Program-made: the position numbers and the translations under genes
Origin: Periplaneta americana
Taxonomy: Eukaryota; Arthropoda; Insecta; Blattodea; Blattidae
Length of the DNA stretch: 64,000 nt
Direction of reading: 5' to 3'
Assembly (NCBI RefSeq): GCF_040183065.1
Contig: NC_091120.1
Span: 169,725,488-169,789,487, forward strand
The notes under the pieces: model-generated
Told to the model about the DNA's origin: nothing
The model's input: only the letters and a program-made list of their open reading frames with translations
The model's database searches: none
Shown: piece by piece, positions 46,546 through 59,323 of the stretch
Position numbering within the stretch: position 1 is the first letter of the stretch
How the letters are laid out: each line of letters begins with the position of its first letter

Positions 46546-49500
46546 ATGCTTTTTGTTCCAGTATTTATAGAACTGTCCCTTGAGGATCAGGTAAAATTTC
46601 ACTGTTAATAATGGAGCCATTATAATATTAATAGTTATCGTAGAAACATGGAATTCAATAGGTGATAAGTAATCCAATCTGTTAACATTACCTGAAAATT
46701 GAGGTTAAGTTTCATTTACATGTGATATGTCGTTAATTGTTATTTTACTTTCCATAATAGGCTCAAGAACTCCGTGGGTATTTTAAAAAACTTGGGGCAG
46801 AAATATCTGTAGAAAAGTCTCCAAAAGGAATTGAAGATGATCTCCATAAAATAATTGGAGTATGTGATGCTTGTTTCAAAGAGGTGCCCGAAGCAGAGAT
46901 CGAAAGCATCCTTAATGGAATTGTTTCGATGTTAGTGTTGGTGAGTATAATCAGTTATAGATATGGTGCTAAAATGTATTGTGTAATGTATTTATTGACT
47001 TTGCCACTTTGTTTCATTTTGTGCAATATTGGTTATAACAGTAGATTTTTGTTTTGGAAGTGGGACAGTTGATGAGTAGGTTAGCAGAGTGCTTAACTTT
47101 ATGCCTCTATTTTCAGATTCCTGTTGAAAGAGCTGAAAATTTAATCTTAGCCTTTTGTGAAAAACTAACAAAAGCACCAGGCTATAAACTAGGAATGGTA
47201 TCTTTGAGAGTGTAAGTTATACTTTTCTAAACATGATGAAGAATACTTATTCTCAGTAAGGCTTACATAAAACAGCATAATATATTATTGATGTTTATTT
47301 TTCAGTGGCTGGCTAATGTTTCAGTCTTTGGATGAACATTCACCCATGAGATACCACGTTTATTATCACTTAGTCCAAGTAGCAAAGCAAGTGGATCAGG
47401 TCCGAGCAGTATTTAAGGATGTAGATCATTTGAAGCAGCAGTTTGCAGCCTGTCCACCTTCGAATGAACAAATGCAAAAACTACTTCGTTTGCTTCATGA
47501 GGTCCTGCTAGGATGCAAGCAAAGGTTTGCTTTCTATTATACTCTGTTTATGTATCTTAAAAAGTAGAACTATAAATAAAAACTATGCTATAATAATGCC
47601 TACTATAAGCAAAAGTAAACCTAACTTATAAGTATTTCTATTAAACCCAACTGTTATCAACTTACGTAATTACAAGTTACCTTAATTAATTAAATCTCAA
47701 CTTAATTAATTACAAAGTAATTATGTTATGATAAAAATAAAGTGATCAATTATATTTAATATTTCTGTGCGTCTCTTGACAGTGAGTTGGCGTCGAAAGT
47801 GATGGTGGAGTTGCTGGGAACATACACAGCAGAGAATGCATCACAGGCAAGAGAAGATGCACAGCGATGTATTCTGGCTGCTCTCGCAGATCCAAACACC
47901 TTCCTGCTAGACCCTCTGCTTGCACTGAAACCTGTTCGATTCTTGGAGGGCGAACTAATACACGATCTTCTATCTGTGTTTGTAGCAGAGAAATTACCAA
48001 GTTATATACATTTCTACCAGAATCATAAAGAGTTTGTTCATACTCTTGGTAAGAAAATAAGTTTGGTTTATATAAGATTTTTTTTTTTATTTTATTGGGT
48101 TATTTTACGACGCTGTATCAACATCTAGGTTATTTAGTGTCTGAATGAAATGAAGGTGATAATGCCGGTGAAATGAGTCCGGAGTCCAGCACCGAAAGTT
48201 ACCCAGCATTTGCTCGTATTGGGTTGAGGGAAAACCCCGGAAAAAACCTCAACCAGGTAACTTGCCCTGACCGGACTTCGAACCCGGGCCACCTGGTTTC
48301 ACGGCCAGATACGCTGACTGTTACGCTACAGGTGTGGACTTTATATAAGAGATTATGGTAAAAATGTAATATATTGTGGTTAATTGATTTACAGTGAAAT
48401 TTCGTTTTTCTACTTCAAAGTAAAGATATGTAATGTAGTATGTATTATATCCAGGGTGCGAATTAAGATTTCTGATGGGGGGGGGGGGATAGAATCCTAG
48501 ATAGAGAATACCATACATAAAATTATTATTATCCTCATTTGATATGGCACAACACTTGGTCGCACTGAGTTGCTTGTCTAGCATCTTGACCATAATAATA
48601 ATTATATCCATGAGCAGGCTTCAGATAAGATGTGTAATTCCTAAGTTATTGATTGTTGTCAACTTGCCAGTGTTGATAATACATCAGTATTATTTTCTTT
48701 TCTTACTTTACTGTATACTGTACATCATAAAGTATACTCATATTAAAACATCTATATTTTGTGAGGGGGATAGAAGTTATCCCTGGTAGGGATGTTAATA
48801 TGAATTTATGAGAGGGGGATAACTTTCTAACGGGGGAGAAATCCCCCCCATGCCCTCCGTTAGTTCGCACCCTGATTGTATCTATTCATCGTCAGACAAT
48901 CATATTTCTGTTAATAGTAGTCCAGGTATAATCAAATTCCTCGGATCTCCCTTAACTGTACATATTAATTTACAATTTCATAATTATTGAAGTATCATTA
49001 TAACCTAACATAGGCCTACTATTAATAATAACATATTACATGTTTTGGTGGGATTGAAGATAGCCAATTCACCGGATTATTTTCCAGCAGATAAAAAAAA
49101 AACTTATTGTACCTTACTTAACTTATAATCTTATATTATTTACTCTTTTAGTCCTTTATATTTTAAAACCATACGATTACAGATCTATATATGCTATTTC
49201 CGCTACTTAAAAGCCTTATTTACTCGTACAATTCTAATTTCTTTCAAATACGGCCTTTATCTTTTCTTCCCATTTACTCTTTACTCTAGATAGAAATTTA
49301 TCTAGCTTTTTTAAATTGCTGGTATTAATGACATTACATACCTTTATAAACATTGTAGTAACATTAAGATTCAAAAACATATTATCAATCCATAATTTTC
49401 TTAAGTTCACTTCTCAGTCTCTGGGAAGATTAAAACTATATGTATTGCATCTTTCTGCCCGCATAGGAGCCATGCCAGTTCTCTCTTCTCTGATGTTTGA

Positions 49501-52500
49501 TTCTAAGTATTCTTCCTGCTCCCACGTAGTTTTCATATAATTGAGGCTATCAAGTGCAAAACTCGCCTTATCCAAAATTTAAAAAAAAAAAAAATAGTTA
49601 CATATGGGATGTTGTACTTCTTGCAGCTCTCTATGTACGGATAAAGTTGGTTTGTGCAAATTTTGTCTAATTCCTTTTCCATAGAGCTCTGAAAACCACA
49701 ATGAAATGCAAAACTGTCCATATCCATAACGGTTTTTCCTGTTTTCTGACAAATCACTTTACCTGAATAAGGCGAGTTTTGCATTTGATAGCCTCAATTC
49801 TCTAATAAATTTAATTCACTTAAATTTTGGCAATCCTGTTGCCTTGAAATTTCGTTTCTCCTTTCGTTTGTGATTTTATCTATTACATTTATATTCACTC
49901 TCTTGATTTCCTTTCATAGCCACTTAAAACTTTGGTTTCCAATTCCCTTAGCCAATTAGATTTCAAATTGGAAAATTGTAGAAAATAGACATTTTTTAAT
50001 ACTACAGTAGAATCCCTCTTAACCAGCACCAAAGGGACCAGGCTAGTTCCAGATACGAGATTTTGCCGGCTAATTGAATAAATACCTGTATATACAAAAA
50101 AAAAAGTTTGTATTTCATAGTGTCAAATGTTGAAACTGCAGCCATGTGAAGCTTATTTCTCTATCACAGGCTCATAACTGAACAAACATAAAAACTGTGT
50201 GGATTTTCCCTATTAAAACACATCACACAACACAAATAATACTCTAATTCTAGGTTCGAATATTCACTGAAAATGAAAGTTCGTGCGAACTAATGTGGCA
50301 ACACTGACGGCCCAAACATAACTAACTAAAGATAAAAACTGTGTGGATTTTCTTTATTAAAACACATTAAACAACACAAATAATACACTAATTTTTTGTT
50401 AGAATATTCATTGAAAACGAAAGTTCGTGCGAACTTCCTAATGTGGCAGAACCGACGGCCCAGACTGTTGCAATCTGGCAGATTTAGACTTTTTTTTGCC
50501 CAGTCAAAAATTCCGTTGTTTTGGTATTGCCGGTTATTTGGGTGCCGGTTACAAAGGATTTTACTGCAGTAACATCCTTCTTTACCATATATGTCCTAAC
50601 AATTTAATTTTTCAGTATTTGTAGGTTCGAATCTGGCTGCATGTGATGGATTTTTAAATGTGATATAATGTTCAGCGCTATTTCCTTTTGAAGAAAATGT
50701 CATGTCAGATTTACAGCACATGAAAAAACCCATCTCTGAAAAGAGGGCTTCAGGCAAAATTTTGTTGGCCATTTTTCTCTTATATCAAAATTCAGTTGTC
50801 ATTTCCGCCTATAATTTATTCTTCTATCAGGGAAAATGAATTTACCTCTGAAATGAAAATTTTCTCACCACCATGTCTAGGAACGTGCTAGTAACCATAT
50901 CTGGAGGTGTTACTGCCACCTAACGATCCATTTTTAAATCCATACATTATTAACCAAATGGTTATTGCATTGGGTTTCACACATCAAGAGACTGAAGTTC
51001 AGATGTTAGAAAGTCTGAATTGAAATTTATGATGAATTAAAACAAAATTTCCAAACTCATTTCTGCTTGCTAGCCAATTCGACTGAAAATTCATATATAT
51101 TTCACTTCCATTTACAACTGACGAATTTACTCTTAATATAATAGAAATGTGTAACACTCTCGTTTTAGTAACGGATGAATTAAGAGCCTTCTCTTATATG
51201 TTTCTAGTTTATTGTGCCTAGAAAGCAACTTTCACCAATTGCGTATGTTCTGTTACAGGTCTAAATCATGAACAGAACCTTAAAAAGATGCGGCTGTTGA
51301 CTTTCATGCAGTTGGCAGAGGGAAACTCTGAGATGACTTTTGATACAATACAGCAGGAATTGCAACTTAAAGAGACAGAAGTGGAAGCATTCATAATTGA
51401 TGGTAAGGAACATTTATGTTGTCATATCTTCTCATAGTTGACCACTAGTATAATTTGTCAGCCCAAACCCCTTCAAGGTGTGAGTATTTACAGCGACTAC
51501 AGAGAAAGATTAGATTTTTGACATTTGTAGTAAGGGACGTGGAAGGTACAGGGCCTGAGTCCGACATTGCAACCAATAGCATTCCCCTTCCCTCACACCT
51601 CCCGGGGTAGATAAACGTGGAAGGAAAGTTAGGGAATATATCATGTGGCAATGCCGTGTCTACGGTACTTCCTGTGTGATACTACTAGAAAGGCAAGTGA
51701 TGTATCCAGTTCCCAATGGCTGAGTGCTCGGGAGTTCAAAAATAGACATTACAGAGCTGTTATAAGTCGCTTCTTGCCTGAAGGAACTAAAGTATAGTCT
51801 ATTCCATTTCCATTAAGTATTTTCTATAAACAGTAATTATTTTATCTGTTTAACACTTCCTTTGTCTGCACATATTAATTTTTCATTATGACTGTGGAGT
51901 TGGTAGGCCTACACAAAATATTTGATTTCAATTCAATAAAAGCTAAACACAGTTCCAGCTGAACAACGATTTCATTCGTGATGTTTCCCTTGCTGCTATC
52001 AGAGGATCACTTGCCATTTTAAAATACCATCTGTACTTTGTTTCCTAAAAAGGGAGAATTTTGCTCGAATGTCAAATCTGTTTGTTTACTATGTTTAGGC
52101 CTGTTATATGCATGCTATTATCTTTCCTGTAACTTACTTAATTTTCCCTTTTGTTCGTTCCCCTCCTTTATCTTTTGTGGTCTGTTTTTGTTTTCACTTA
52201 ATATGTTTATTATGCTTTGTCCAATGAGGCAGCCCTGTCATTGGGAAAGCTGAAAGAGTGTCTTTCAGTGTATAATAGTAAACCTATTAGAATAGTCAAT
52301 GGCACATAATAGTACATTATGCAACGAGCTTATAATGATAGTAATTAAGACACGAGGATGTTTATGAAACGAGCGCGAGTTTCATAATTTTCATACGAGC
52401 GTCTTAATTACCATTATAGGCAAGTTTCATATGACTTTTTATGCTCGACCATATTTCTAACTTGAAATTATTCGTAAGTATTCATCTTATTCTTATGTGA

Positions 52501-55481
52501 CTGGGGAGCAAACTGACCTTGTGCAATCTCGTAAATTGTGAGATGTGTGCAGACGCGAAAGTATTGATTTTTTCCAGGCAACGAATGTCGACGACCTTGA
52601 TATAACTTACAGAGTAAGATAAACGTTAAACTTAATATAACCTTGAAATTGAATTCGACATTGAAAAACGAGATGACAAATTGAATTTATTTGAATATTA
52701 TTTACAATTAACGCTAATTATTATAGTAACAGAACATAACCTTCTGCAACAGTATTGGATTTCCAGCCTGCGTGACGTTTTGCTAGTTGTCTTTCGGTTG
52801 CATATCCGAGAATAATCGAAAACCTGAACTTTAATGAATAGGTGTACTTTAATGACATGCATTAAAGGACTGCTACCAGGTGTATAATTACTACATTTCG
52901 GCATGGCCGAGCATAAAGACATTTAATCATCACTATGTAAATCATAAGGTTGCTTTTAAGACTCATGACCTATATTTAAATATAAGCCATCTCTGAAATT
53001 TTAAGGGTTTATTACTCATATCTAACACAGAGTAAACTTAAGAGTCACCCATTTGTAAGGTGTGTTGATACAAACCAGAAATCTTAACTCATATTCTTCA
53101 ATTAATTATAGAGGAATAAGTTTATTGAAAGCAGGATATAAAATTTATGAAATTTTTTGAAAAACAAACTCAATAAGCATTACGACAATATTATCAGTGA
53201 GGAACAAAATGGTTTTCGTCGAGGAAGGTCCTGTTGTGATGGATTTTTCACATTGAAATTACTGGTTGAGAAACATAGAGAATTTAATCTAGAAACGCAT
53301 ATGGCATTCATTGACTTTAAAAAGGCTTTTGATAAAGTTAATTGGAATAAATTACTTCAGATTTTGGCAGATGATCAAGTACCTCAACAGATTATACAAA
53401 ATATTTACAATATATATAAAACAACCATCATAGCAATTCGAAGTAACAATAAACTTTCACAGTGGCGACCCATTTATAGTGGAGTACGACAAGGCTGTGG
53501 GCTTTCACCACTTCTGTTTATTATATATATAAATAGAATCATTCAAGATTGGCGACAGACACGCCATGGATTTATTCCAATTAATCGAAATTTGCAGCTT
53601 GATGCTTTACTTTTCGCTGATGATTTAGTTCTCATGGCATCAACTGAAGATGATTTACAATATTCAGTACACAATTTAAATATAGTCAGTGAAAAATATA
53701 ACATGGAAATTAATATTGAAAAATCGAAAATCATGTCATTTTGTGGGAAATTCCCTGTACCAAGCAAAATCTGTTTGAATAATAAAATAATAGAAAGAGT
53801 AAATACCTTCACTTATCTTGGCTATACACTATCACCTTATGATGAAGTAGATATTGCTGAAAAAATATGTAAATATAATAAAACAATGGGGATCATTAAT
53901 AAAATCATGAAACCTTCACTAGTACAAAGACACACAAGAATAGGCTTGTATAAAACCTTAGCATAGCCAGTATTAAGCTATGGTAGTGAAGCGTGGACTG
54001 TGAAGAATAAAGATGTCCAACAGCTGGATATACTCGCTGGGATCATAAAAAAAATGAGGACATAATGCAAGAACTTCAAATAGAACCTATTATGCAGTTC
54101 ATCAGCAAATATCAACTTCAGTGGAAGGGTCATCTCAAACGAATGAATCGATACAGAATTCCAAAAGCACTGTTTCATTACCATCCATATGGCAAAAGAT
54201 CTCTAGGCCGTCCAAAGAAGAGATGGACTGAAAATTCTAGTTTGAGACCGTAACAGGCCACTTGGCCTAATACTTGTTAGGAAGATGATGATGATGATGA
54301 TGATGATGATATTCTTCAAAACTGTACATCTCAACAACTGAAACGGAATAAACATTAATTGCAAAACTGAACAACAATATGAATCGACAGAATGTAATGT
54401 ACAGAATTCTGACTAACAAAATCTTTTGGACATTGGTTGCACAACTAAAGGGGATACCAAGATGTCAGCAAATGAAGCTGGATTCATGTATTAAAAATGA
54501 AGAATGAATGAAGGTTAGTCTTATCTAACTTCCTACCCCCTCCCCCATTTTTGTAGAACAATGTATTTTATGGATTATTATTTTTGGGCCCAGGACAGTT
54601 CATTTCATTTTTCCTTTATGCTATGAACTATATAGTTCTACTAATTTTGTACTGATATTATGCAGATTAAGAAAACCATATACGAGTAAATATGCTTTAA
54701 GTATAATATGCTAAATCTTGATTTATATAATCCTTTATAAGTCGAATTCTTTTCCCAGAGTTGTTAAAACTGAAGTTAAAATAAATGTACTGTAGTCTAC
54801 CACTGTGGAGTAATGGTTAGCACATCTGACCGTGAAACGAGCGAGCCTGGTTTAAATCCTGGTTAGGACAAGTTACCTGGTTGGAGTTTTTCCCAGTCTT
54901 CCTCAACCAATTGAAGCCGAATTGCTGGGTAACTTTCGGTATTGAACCTCGGACTCATTTCACCATCATTAATTCAGATATCACCATCCATACCATAGCC
55001 CAGGTTAGGTTCACAGTGCAGGGTGCTGTACTTGTACAAGAGCGCAACCATTCGGCTACCAAATCATTCACAGAATAGGGGTGGTAAGCACAATAAGCCT
55101 CAGGCTGCAGTGTAAGCCTTCGAGTCCTCCCTCTGTACAAGAGAAAAAAAGAAATGTACTGTAAATTTTTAGTTAACAGTAAAGAATGTTTTCATAATAT
55201 ATTTCAGTTCTAAGAACATGCTTGTATTTACTGAAAGTTATTAATGCTTTTCATTGTGTTCCTTTGGTATTTTAGTTTTGAAGACAAAACTCGTTCGTGC
55301 CCGCATGGATCAAGCTGCCCGTAAAGTGTACATCTCCAGTACAATGCACAGAACATTTGGAAGGGCCCAATGGCAACAGCTGCGCGATCTGTTGCACTCA
55401 TGGAAGTCAAACCTTCAGATAACTCAAGAAGGCATGAAGACTGTCGCAGCAGCCCAAATGGATCTCCTCGCCCAACAGTAG
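46546..55481 (+). CDS. EIF3M: eIF3 subunit M (7 coding exons)
   Basis: Non-catalytic PCI-domain subunit of the eIF3 complex, which organises the 43S initiation complex in the cytosol. Exons: 46546-46590, 46761-46940, 47117-47211, 47306-47524, 47783-48048, 51259-51402, 55276-55481. All introns are GT-AG with consistent phases; 1155 nt, 384 residues, the usual insect length. The N-terminus is [15 protein letters not shown]. Conserved stretches include [70 protein letters not shown] and [14 protein letters not shown]. The PCI region (about residues 230-350) ends in [19 protein letters not shown]. The first four introns are short (94-258 bp); the fifth and sixth (3.2 and 3.9 kb) have been expanded by transposons. 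It starts 865 bp from CARS1. Appears intact. Confidence 0.96.
48085..48336 (-). mobile_element. tRNA-derived SINE, GGACTCATTTCA type
   Basis: Minus-strand head CACACCTGTAGCGTAACAG with CCGGGTTCGAAGTCCGG (B box). It is followed by CTGGTTGAGGTTTTTTCCGG, a GGTAACTTTCGGTGCTGG block, CATTTCATTCAGACACTAAA and the 3' end GTTGATACAGCGTCGTAAA. In EIF3M intron 5, antisense. Confidence 0.87.
48452..48874. mobile_element. hAT-type MITE, 423 bp
   Basis: CAGGGTGCGAATTAA at the left and TTAGTTCGCACCCTG at the right are inverted repeats. Flanks ATTATATC (48444-48451) and ATTGTATC (48875-48882) form an 8-bp duplication with one change. G-rich runs border both ends internally. Same terminal motif as the element at 7213-7339. 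Confidence 0.85.
49541..49797. mobile_element. MITE, 257 bp, with 33-bp TIRs
   Basis: TTGAGGCTATCAAGTGCAAA continues as ACTCGCCTTAT at the left and is mirrored at the right with two changes. The target duplication is not clear. In EIF3M intron 5. Confidence 0.82.
50005..50566. mobile_element. pogo/Tigger-like MITE, 562 bp
   Basis: The left end CAGTAGAATCCCTCTTAACC and the right end, in reverse complement CAGTAAAATCCTTTGTAACC, fit the pogo/Tigger pattern. TA stands at the left (50003-50004) and CA, a likely decayed TA, at the right. An internal 144-bp tandem duplication is listed separately. Non-coding. Confidence 0.75.
50188..50475 (+). repeat. 144-bp tandem duplication inside the MITE
   Basis: ATAAAAACTGTGTGGATTTT begins at 50188 and again at 50332. 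The units share CACAACACAAATAATAC and GAAAGTTCGTGCGAACT, with some divergence. Confidence 0.85.
51430..51840. other. Intron stretch, unassigned
   Basis: The start of EIF3M intron 6 holds a moderately GC-rich block (51460-51790, with CACACCTCCCGGGGTAGATA) that looks like an old repeat, but I found no second copy, no box motifs and no coding signal. Confidence 0.3.
52308..52917 (+). mobile_element. Hairpin-ended dispersed element, copy 2
   Basis: Second copy of the element at 20108-20754, same orientation, with the same left hairpin (ATGAAACGAGCGCGAGTTTC at the core) and the right end GGCATGGCCGAGCATAAA. It differs by scattered substitutions and small deletions. In EIF3M intron 6. Confidence 0.82.
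53095..54310 (+). mobile_element. RTE-like LINE, reverse transcriptase and 3' end
   Basis: A 269-codon frame begins after one frame break (NYRGISLL upstream) and carries the reverse transcriptase core: [45 protein letters not shown], the catalytic FADD in [15 protein letters not shown], and FTYLGYTLS. After a stop it continues in broken frames with [30 protein letters not shown] and [11 protein letters not shown]. The 3' end has only a short untranslated part and closes with (GAT)n, as RTE-type LINEs do. The endonuclease is missing. Lies in EIF3M intron 6 in the sense orientation. Moderately old. Confidence 0.88.
54795..55080 (+). mobile_element. tRNA-derived SINE, GGACTCATTTCA type
   Basis: ACCACTGTGGAGTAATGGTTAG (A-box region), CTGGTTTAAATCCTGG (degraded B box), AAGTTACCTGGTTGGAG, GGGTAACTTTCGGTATTG and CGGACTCATTTCACCATCA follow in family order. 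The usual GTTGATACAGCG end is replaced by unrelated sequence. In EIF3M intron 6. Confidence 0.78.
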
Positions 55482-55638
55482 AATATGAAGATGAACGTAA
55501 CTCTGTGCTTGTACATTTCCATCGTGTTTTACTCCTGAAGATATAACTGTGTTCTTAATTCAAGAGACAGCAACAGGAGTTCTGTTTCAGGACGTGTATT
55601 TTTAGTGTACTGTACACTTATATGTAAACAAAATTGGT

Positions 55639-55644
55639 AATAAA
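55639..55644 (+). terminator. EIF3M: Poly(A) signal of EIF3M
   Basis: AATAAA 158 bp beyond the EIF3M stop codon, in a short AT-rich 3' UTR. The only canonical hexamer nearby. Confidence 0.75.
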
Positions 55645-55659
55645 TAATGTAACCATGAA

Positions 55660-56967
55660 GTAAAAGACTGGGGGAAAAATAGTTCTTTTCTAATGGCACG
55701 AGTTTAACCTATCATTTTTCTCTGGCTTCTCCATAAAGTCCAGCAGTTTCTTTACTTCTTTATTTGTCACCGCTAAGGATTTTGCAGTCAGATGATGTGG
55801 CCAGTTACATTAAATTAGCATAGCGAAGACGAATATTGGAAGCAGGAAATAAATTAATTTTGAAGAATTTTCGATTGTAACCCCACCCCCACCCCTTTAA
55901 GCCTTCACCTTTTCTGAATATAATTTTTGCAGTATTATCTGTCTTTAAATATCTAAAACAATTTCATATAGGTCATGTATCACCACAAGTGTCCAATTAG
56001 GAGACAACAATCCATTTTAAGTATTTTCTGTTTAGAAGATTGGTTTTTTTATTTCGTTCTTTGATAACCGTTGACTATCTGCATTCTTCAACAGTTTTCC
56101 AGTACTCTTCTGGTTTTTCTGTCATCCAGTTTTTAACAACTTACTAGATGCTTTGTTAGGAAAAACCAAACTAAGTTCCTGTAAGTAAATTTGGGAATTA
56201 ACATTTGCAATTACAGAAACACACTGCAGTAATTTTTAGTAACTATTTTGTATGCACTAAATCTAGATCCTGTAATTTAAAAAAAAAAATGCGTATTCCA
56301 GGGAAATTACATACGAAATGGTTTATAATTCCTGCCTGGATATGAAGTTAATTATTTCATCTTATCTCAATTTTGAAAACTTTACAGTAATAAAATGCCA
56401 TATTAACTCCTTAATAGATGAGAGACAATGTACCAAGGAAAATTTTTTGGGAGTATTTTGTTTGTGTTATGAGAATTATTCTTACAAAAAGGCATCTGCT
56501 TCTTATAAGAAAACGCATTACAGGCAATGGATAAAATGTCCAACATAAGTTTTATTTCAGCATCCGTCTTATTCAGTGTGCGCAAGAAATAGTGAACAGT
56601 ACAATGCGAGTATTGCAGATTTGGTTTCTTTGATGTTCTTACCTTTCACAATACTTTCCAGCAATACCTATCAACCAGAAAAGATAGGTTTGCATTTCTT
56701 GTCCAGAATATACGAATGAGACAAGACTATTAACGTTATAAGTTGGGGAGAAATTTTTGAATACATTTTCTCAATATAATTCAGCTCCCTGCATTGCCTG
56801 TAAATGCTTGAAGATTTTTTTTTTTTTGTAATTTCGTCAGTCTTCGTAAGTTAATAATTATTGGAAAATTACTGTAATTTGAAACAATCATGTGCAGGAA
56901 TAGATTTCTTGTATTTTCCAATAGGAGAGTAGTTATTTCACCCTGAAAAAATATCCAAGTTCTTTAA
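55660..56967. other. Intergenic, nothing recognised
   Basis: Downstream of EIF3M. No element ends or supported exon found. Confidence 0.4.
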
Positions 56968-58043
56968 GGGGTTAGGTACAGCTTACAGCAGTAAAATTTT
57001 TGGAAATGTTCAACATTGTTATGTTTAAAACACTGTCCTTCTGCTGCTTACTTACTTACTGGCTTTTAAGGAACCCGGAGGTTCATTGCCGCCCTCACAT
57101 AAGCCCGCCATTGGTCCCTATCCTGAGCAAGATTAATCCAGTCTCTACCATCATATCCCACCTCCCTCATATCCATTTTAATATTATCTCCCCACCTACG
57201 TCTCCGCCTCCCGAAAAGTCTTTTTCCCTCTGGCCTCCCAACTAACACACTATATGCATTTCTGTATTTGCCCGTGTACTTACTACATGTCCTGCCCATC
57301 TCAAACGTCTGAATTTTATGTTCCTAATTATGTCAGGTGAAGAATACAATGTGTGCAGCTCTGCGTTGTGTAACTTTCTCCATTCTCCTGTAACTTCATC
57401 CCTCTGCTGCTATATGAAAAAGATATTTTTACGATTAAAAAAATATATATTTACTTTATTTCAAAATTAAAAATTTACTATGCAGTGATGAAGTATTTCC
57501 CTCATAACTCATAAACTTATTAACTTTTTCATGTTCTCTCTCTTTTATTTTATTGCTGAAACTCATGTTTACAATATCATACTCTTTCAACTACATTCCT
57601 TGATAAATATTTTTTTTTTATTTTGAGTTAGAAGAAAATACTGATATTTGATCATTTTTTAAAATGAATTAATTTTTTATCAGACAATCTATCAAAGGTA
57701 AAGAAGTGATCTTGCATCATATTGTAGATATGACATATGCATAACTACACACAAAAAATTTTCATCACAGAATGTTGGATAATTTTTTAGTTATGTGGGA
57801 AACGCTTCATCACTGCACAGTGAACTGAATTTTGAAAAAAAAATAAAATTAAATAAAAAAAAATAAAAAATAAAAAAAAAACGTGTAAATAATTTTTTTA
57901 ACGTAAAAATATTTTTTTCATATAGCAGAAGGACAGTGTTTTACACATACTAATTTTTGTTTATAGTACAAGATACAGTAATGGAGGGGGAAAAAATGTT
58001 GAATATTTGCAAAATTTTACTGCTGTAAGCTGCATCTAACCCT
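56968..58043. mobile_element. Large palindromic MITE with a LINE inserted
   Basis: The left end GGGGTTAGGTACAGCTTACA continues as GCAGTAAAATTTT and mirrors the right end, which in reverse complement reads AGGGTTAGATGCAGCTTACA. Further inside, the arms match again at AAACACTGTCCTTCTGCT and at GCAGTGATGAAG. TTAA precedes the left end (56964-56967) and TTGA follows the right end (58044-58047), so a TTAA target (piggyBac- or Kolobok-like) is likely. Without the LINE insertion the element is about 715 bp. Non-coding. Confidence 0.82.
57044..57405 (-). mobile_element. RTE-like LINE, 3' end (copy 3), nested
   Basis: Third copy of the tail seen at 962 and 16457: GRPEGKRLFGRRRRRW and DWINLAQDRDQWRAY on the minus strand, ending in (AAGT)n. 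Target duplication CTTCTGCTGCT/CCTCTGCTGCT on its two sides. It interrupts the left arm of the MITE at 56968-58043. Confidence 0.88.
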
Positions 58044-58140
58044 TTGAAATCCCAATATTTTCGACAAAAGTCATTCTCCTCGACTATCATGCTCATTGGA
58101 GATATGTGCGGCAAAACAAGCTGAGGGTGATATTTCCTAG

Positions 58141-58385
58141 TGCCACCATGGTGGCCTAGTTGCTACAACACTGGACTCATAATCCTGTGGACCCAGGTTC
58201 GATCCACAGCATATATCCAATTTATGACCTGTGATGGACAAGCCCCAGGTATGTATCACATGATAAACTTTGCCATAAAGTTGGGGAAAATCTCGGAAAA
58301 GAAATTGGAACCAAGCGATTAGCCCAAATGGAAATTGAACTCGTATCCTAGTACAGGTCCAGATCAACTGCTACTGCATCAGACA
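58141..58385 (+). mobile_element. tRNA-derived SINE with a Met-like head
   Basis: GGTGGCCTAGTTGCTACAAC (A-box region), then an anticodon-like loop CTCATAA with anticodon CAT, then CCCAGGTTCGATCCACAG (perfect B box). The body includes GTTGGGGAAAATCTCGGAA and AGCCCAAATGGAAATTGAAC. Head origin from a tRNA-Met is plausible. Confidence 0.75.
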
Positions 58386-59053
58386 TAGATCACATATGAA
58401 TGCAGAACCGTGCCCCATTCCTCGATCGCGCCATTATATCCCGCAGATCTGAGACTAAAATATTCATGTAGATGTGCCGACCGTCTGCACTACGCTGGTG
58501 GTTATGACAACAGAATCTTGCTATTTGTGAAATGATAAGTGTTGGTTCAATATACTTGTAAGAATGAGAATAGGATGGGTTAAGTAAATGATGTCAAAAA
58601 TAAAAAGAATTTTTTATTAGGGCAGATTCAACAAACTTTATTGAAGCCTCCCACACAATGATGTATTTTCACTTTGTGAGCACACATATGTACTAAAACA
58701 ATTTAAAAATGTATTCAACCTCTTTCATTTTTTTTTTTTATTTTTCCCATTTTGTAGTTTGACTGCCAGTTTATTTTCCTGTTATTTTCACCAAATTCAT
58801 TACGTAAAGTAAATCTTAATACTTATAAAAAATCAACAATATCCTTCACATAACATTCTACAACAAAGAATACCATAATTTGTAGTTTATCACGAAGTAA
58901 GGAGCCTACAACATCAAAGGCTCTATTGTTATGTTTATAAGTCACAATACATAGTATTCCTTCATTTCATCTCATAATACAAGACGTAATTATCGGTCTA
59001 TACCGATTATCTTCATCTATCTTTTAATAGATAATTGTTATTTTATTCCACAG
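58386..59053. other. Upstream flank of the 59054 exon
   Basis: AT-rich. If the terminal exon at 59054 is real this is intron sequence. A polypyrimidine-containing acceptor (TTATTTTATTCCACAG) closes the interval. No other exon recognised. Confidence 0.4.
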
Positions 59054-59230
59054 CACAAGAGAGCGAAGTTTCTAAAAAATATAACAGAACATAAACTGAA
59101 CCAATATGGCTACAAGATACGACTATTGATACGAAACTGGGCAGAAAACTTTGAACAGACTAGAAAAGCTTCTGAGGAACCTGGTTTACATGAAAACTGT
59201 GCCGAGACAGACTGTTATACTGCTTCTTAA
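59054..59230 (+). CDS. 3'-terminal exon of an unidentified gene
   Basis: Preceded directly by a strong splice acceptor (TTATTTTATTCCACAG) and open for exactly 59 codons from its first base: HKRAKFLKNITEHKLNQYGY..., then IRLLIRNWAENFEQTRK, a short acidic tail and a TAA stop. AATAAA follows 94 bp later. Acceptor, phase-0 frame, stop and poly(A) signal together make a convincing last exon. The composition is basic then acidic and probably helical. I do not recognise the family. EIF3M, on the same strand upstream, already has its own stop and poly(A) signal, so this is a separate gene or an alternative end; I found no upstream partner exon. Confidence 0.6.
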   Translation, partial: HKRAKFLKNITEHKLNQYGYKIRLLIRNWAENFEQTRKASEEPGLHENCAETDCYTAS

Positions 59231-59323
59231 GCCATGATAATTCTAATGTTTGCAAAGTACTGCGTAACTGGCTCGTTATTGTAACCCTTCCGAATTTTCT
59301 GACCACTTTTGTATGCCATTAAT

